From the NCBI GenBank assembly GCA_022575985.1, contig JAKSXM010000272.1:28661501-28725500 (forward strand): 64,000 nt of DNA. The letters run 5' to 3'. Of the stretch, positions 62,725-64,000 are shown piece after piece. The DNA is from Anagrus nilaparvatae (Eukaryota > Arthropoda > Insecta > Hymenoptera > Mymaridae). The notes below the pieces were generated by a model that did no database searches, had not been told where the DNA came from, and saw only the letters and a program-made list of their open reading frames with translations. How positions within the stretch are numbered: position 1 is the first letter of the stretch; each line of letters begins with the position of its first letter. A program made the translations under genes and the position numbers.

Positions 62725-64000
62725 TTTATATTTTCATATTTGAAAAAAAAAAAACAATTAAAAAAATACAAACTTATTGAGAAAATAGAAACTTTTATTG
62801 ACAAAGGAAAAAATGTACTTATAAATGATTGCCTACGAGACTAATATTTACAAATATTAGAGCGTAATGAATTTAATTAAATGAATTTTTAGTATAAACA
62901 CAAACTTATTTTATTTACAATTAAATTTATTATTACAAGATAAATTATTAAGGTTTGTTGACAAACATCAGTAGAAAAAAACACGCAGTTTTTTCAAATC
63001 AAATATCCTGACCCTGCATTGACAACCATATCACAATAAATTTTTAAAAGTAAAAAATTTGAAAAAAAACTAAAGATTTTAACAATGTCAATTTTTTTTA
63101 TATATTAATGTTTTTCAAAAATTGAAAAAGCATAAAAATAGTAACATAAAAAAAAATATTATATTAAGCATCAAGAGACCAAAAGTTTATCCGCCAGTTG
63201 GATCACTAGTTTGAGTGCCAGTCGAGATCAAGAAGTTAATTCATGAAACCGTTAGTGTCTTATATTTTTTGCTTATTGTAGCTATATTTTTTCTTCCTAA
63301 TATCGAACATTGTACGAAATTTTGGGTCAAGGTTTAGATACGAGTCTTATGCCAGGGTATAGGCAGTATCACAATGAATAAATTTTATATACCTATCTGG
63401 GGCAAGAATATGAATTTTGGGACGGTTATTATAAAACGTCCACTAAATACGTTATTTTATTAAATTCATTAAGATCCACAACTTATTTTTTTGCTAGCAT
63501 TTAAGCAATAAATTATAATTCAAATAAAAACTCGTTGATTATAACCTATTTTAAATTGGTTATAAATAAATTAACTTCTAAATGATTTTTTTCAATCTTA
63601 ATTTCGACTTAACCTTTTGAGAGTTATTTTTTTAAAAGAAATTCTTTATGAGGATTTGTTATCAAAATAAAGAATTAAAATGAAAATCATATTTGTTTTA
63701 AAAGAATTAAACTCAAAATAATTCCTTTTAAAACAATTAAATAAACATTAACTCTTTTCTGCGTAACAAAAAATTCTTTTAGGTTTGGTGTGTATAAGGC
63801 TTTTGAAATAACAAAAAAAAAATTACAAATAGAATATTTACAATAAAATTTTTTATTTACATAAACAGGTAATTATCTCTTTCTACAAATTAAAAGAAAA
63901 TTTCAAACTTTTCTTTGTAATTCTGGTTCTGATTTTTTTTTATAAATAAAATTCTCTTTATGGCTTTTAAAATAACAAATAAAAATTGCAAATAGAACAT
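62725..64000. other. Upstream region of the right acid phosphatase copy
   Basis: Mirror of 51663-52939: unique AT-rich DNA to about 63480, then the inverted-repeat element end (63480-63795), then the 160-bp tandem repeat up to the window edge. No gene. Confidence 0.45.

Larger units (their letters stand above)
51663..64000. repeat. Giant near-perfect inverted repeat (more than 12 kb), open at the right edge
   Basis: Position x in the left arm pairs with 115664 minus x in the right arm. Arms 51663-56893 and 58769-64000 are essentially identical, including introns. The only differences I noticed are at homopolymers (for example a T-run of 20 near 56063 against 21 near 59580). The spacer holds an 0.89-kb element found only on the left (56893-57780) and foldback B (57782-58768) at the axis. 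The match continues to the last base of the window, so the full palindrome is longer. It is either a very recent inverted duplication or an assembly/read-foldback artefact. Confidence 0.9.

Overview
This is a very AT-rich stretch of an insect nuclear genome. The evidence is spliced genes with GT-AG introns, an insect odorant receptor (7tm_6 family), secreted histidine acid phosphatases of the insect type, and dense eukaryotic transposable elements. A hymenopteran, perhaps a parasitoid wasp, would fit the gene content, but that placement is inference. No prokaryotic or viral gene set is visible.

Layout. 1-1918: a 5'-partial five-exon acid phosphatase gene (+). 1919-3820: repeat debris. 3822-8471 (-): a broken multi-exon gene of an uncharacterised insect family (SAM-like start, conserved C-terminal domain), split by a 2 kb foldback element. 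8480-17550: mostly unrecognised AT-rich DNA with a mobile-element fragment, a tRNA-like sequence and hairpin elements. 17552-31000: nested inverted-repeat elements, a LINE 3' end, a double-lobed palindrome and a long Helentron-like element. 32255-49372 (-): three exons of one odorant receptor; the last two are separated by a 16 kb intron packed with nested elements, including a 5 kb foldback whose core is a 34-bp minisatellite that flips orientation. 49855-51660: another foldback cluster and a tandem repeat. 51663-64000: a near-perfect giant inverted repeat running off the right edge, with two convergent copies of a second acid phosphatase gene and of a small membrane-protein ORF.

The acid phosphatase at the left edge keeps the RHGxRxP catalytic motif. 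The two copies in the palindrome read RHGEWSP and so lack the second catalytic arginine, although they keep the signal peptide, the HD motif and intact splice sites.

The dominant theme is inverted repetition at every scale, from a 34-bp perfect palindrome to the palindrome of more than 12 kb. One foldback family (called B here) sits at the centre of several larger palindromes. Two pairs of filled and empty sites within the window define transposition events. One is a 383-bp element with CACAGTG ends and a 5-bp CGCCG duplication, the hallmarks of Transib elements. Exon boundaries and element ends were read by eye; no database search was possible.
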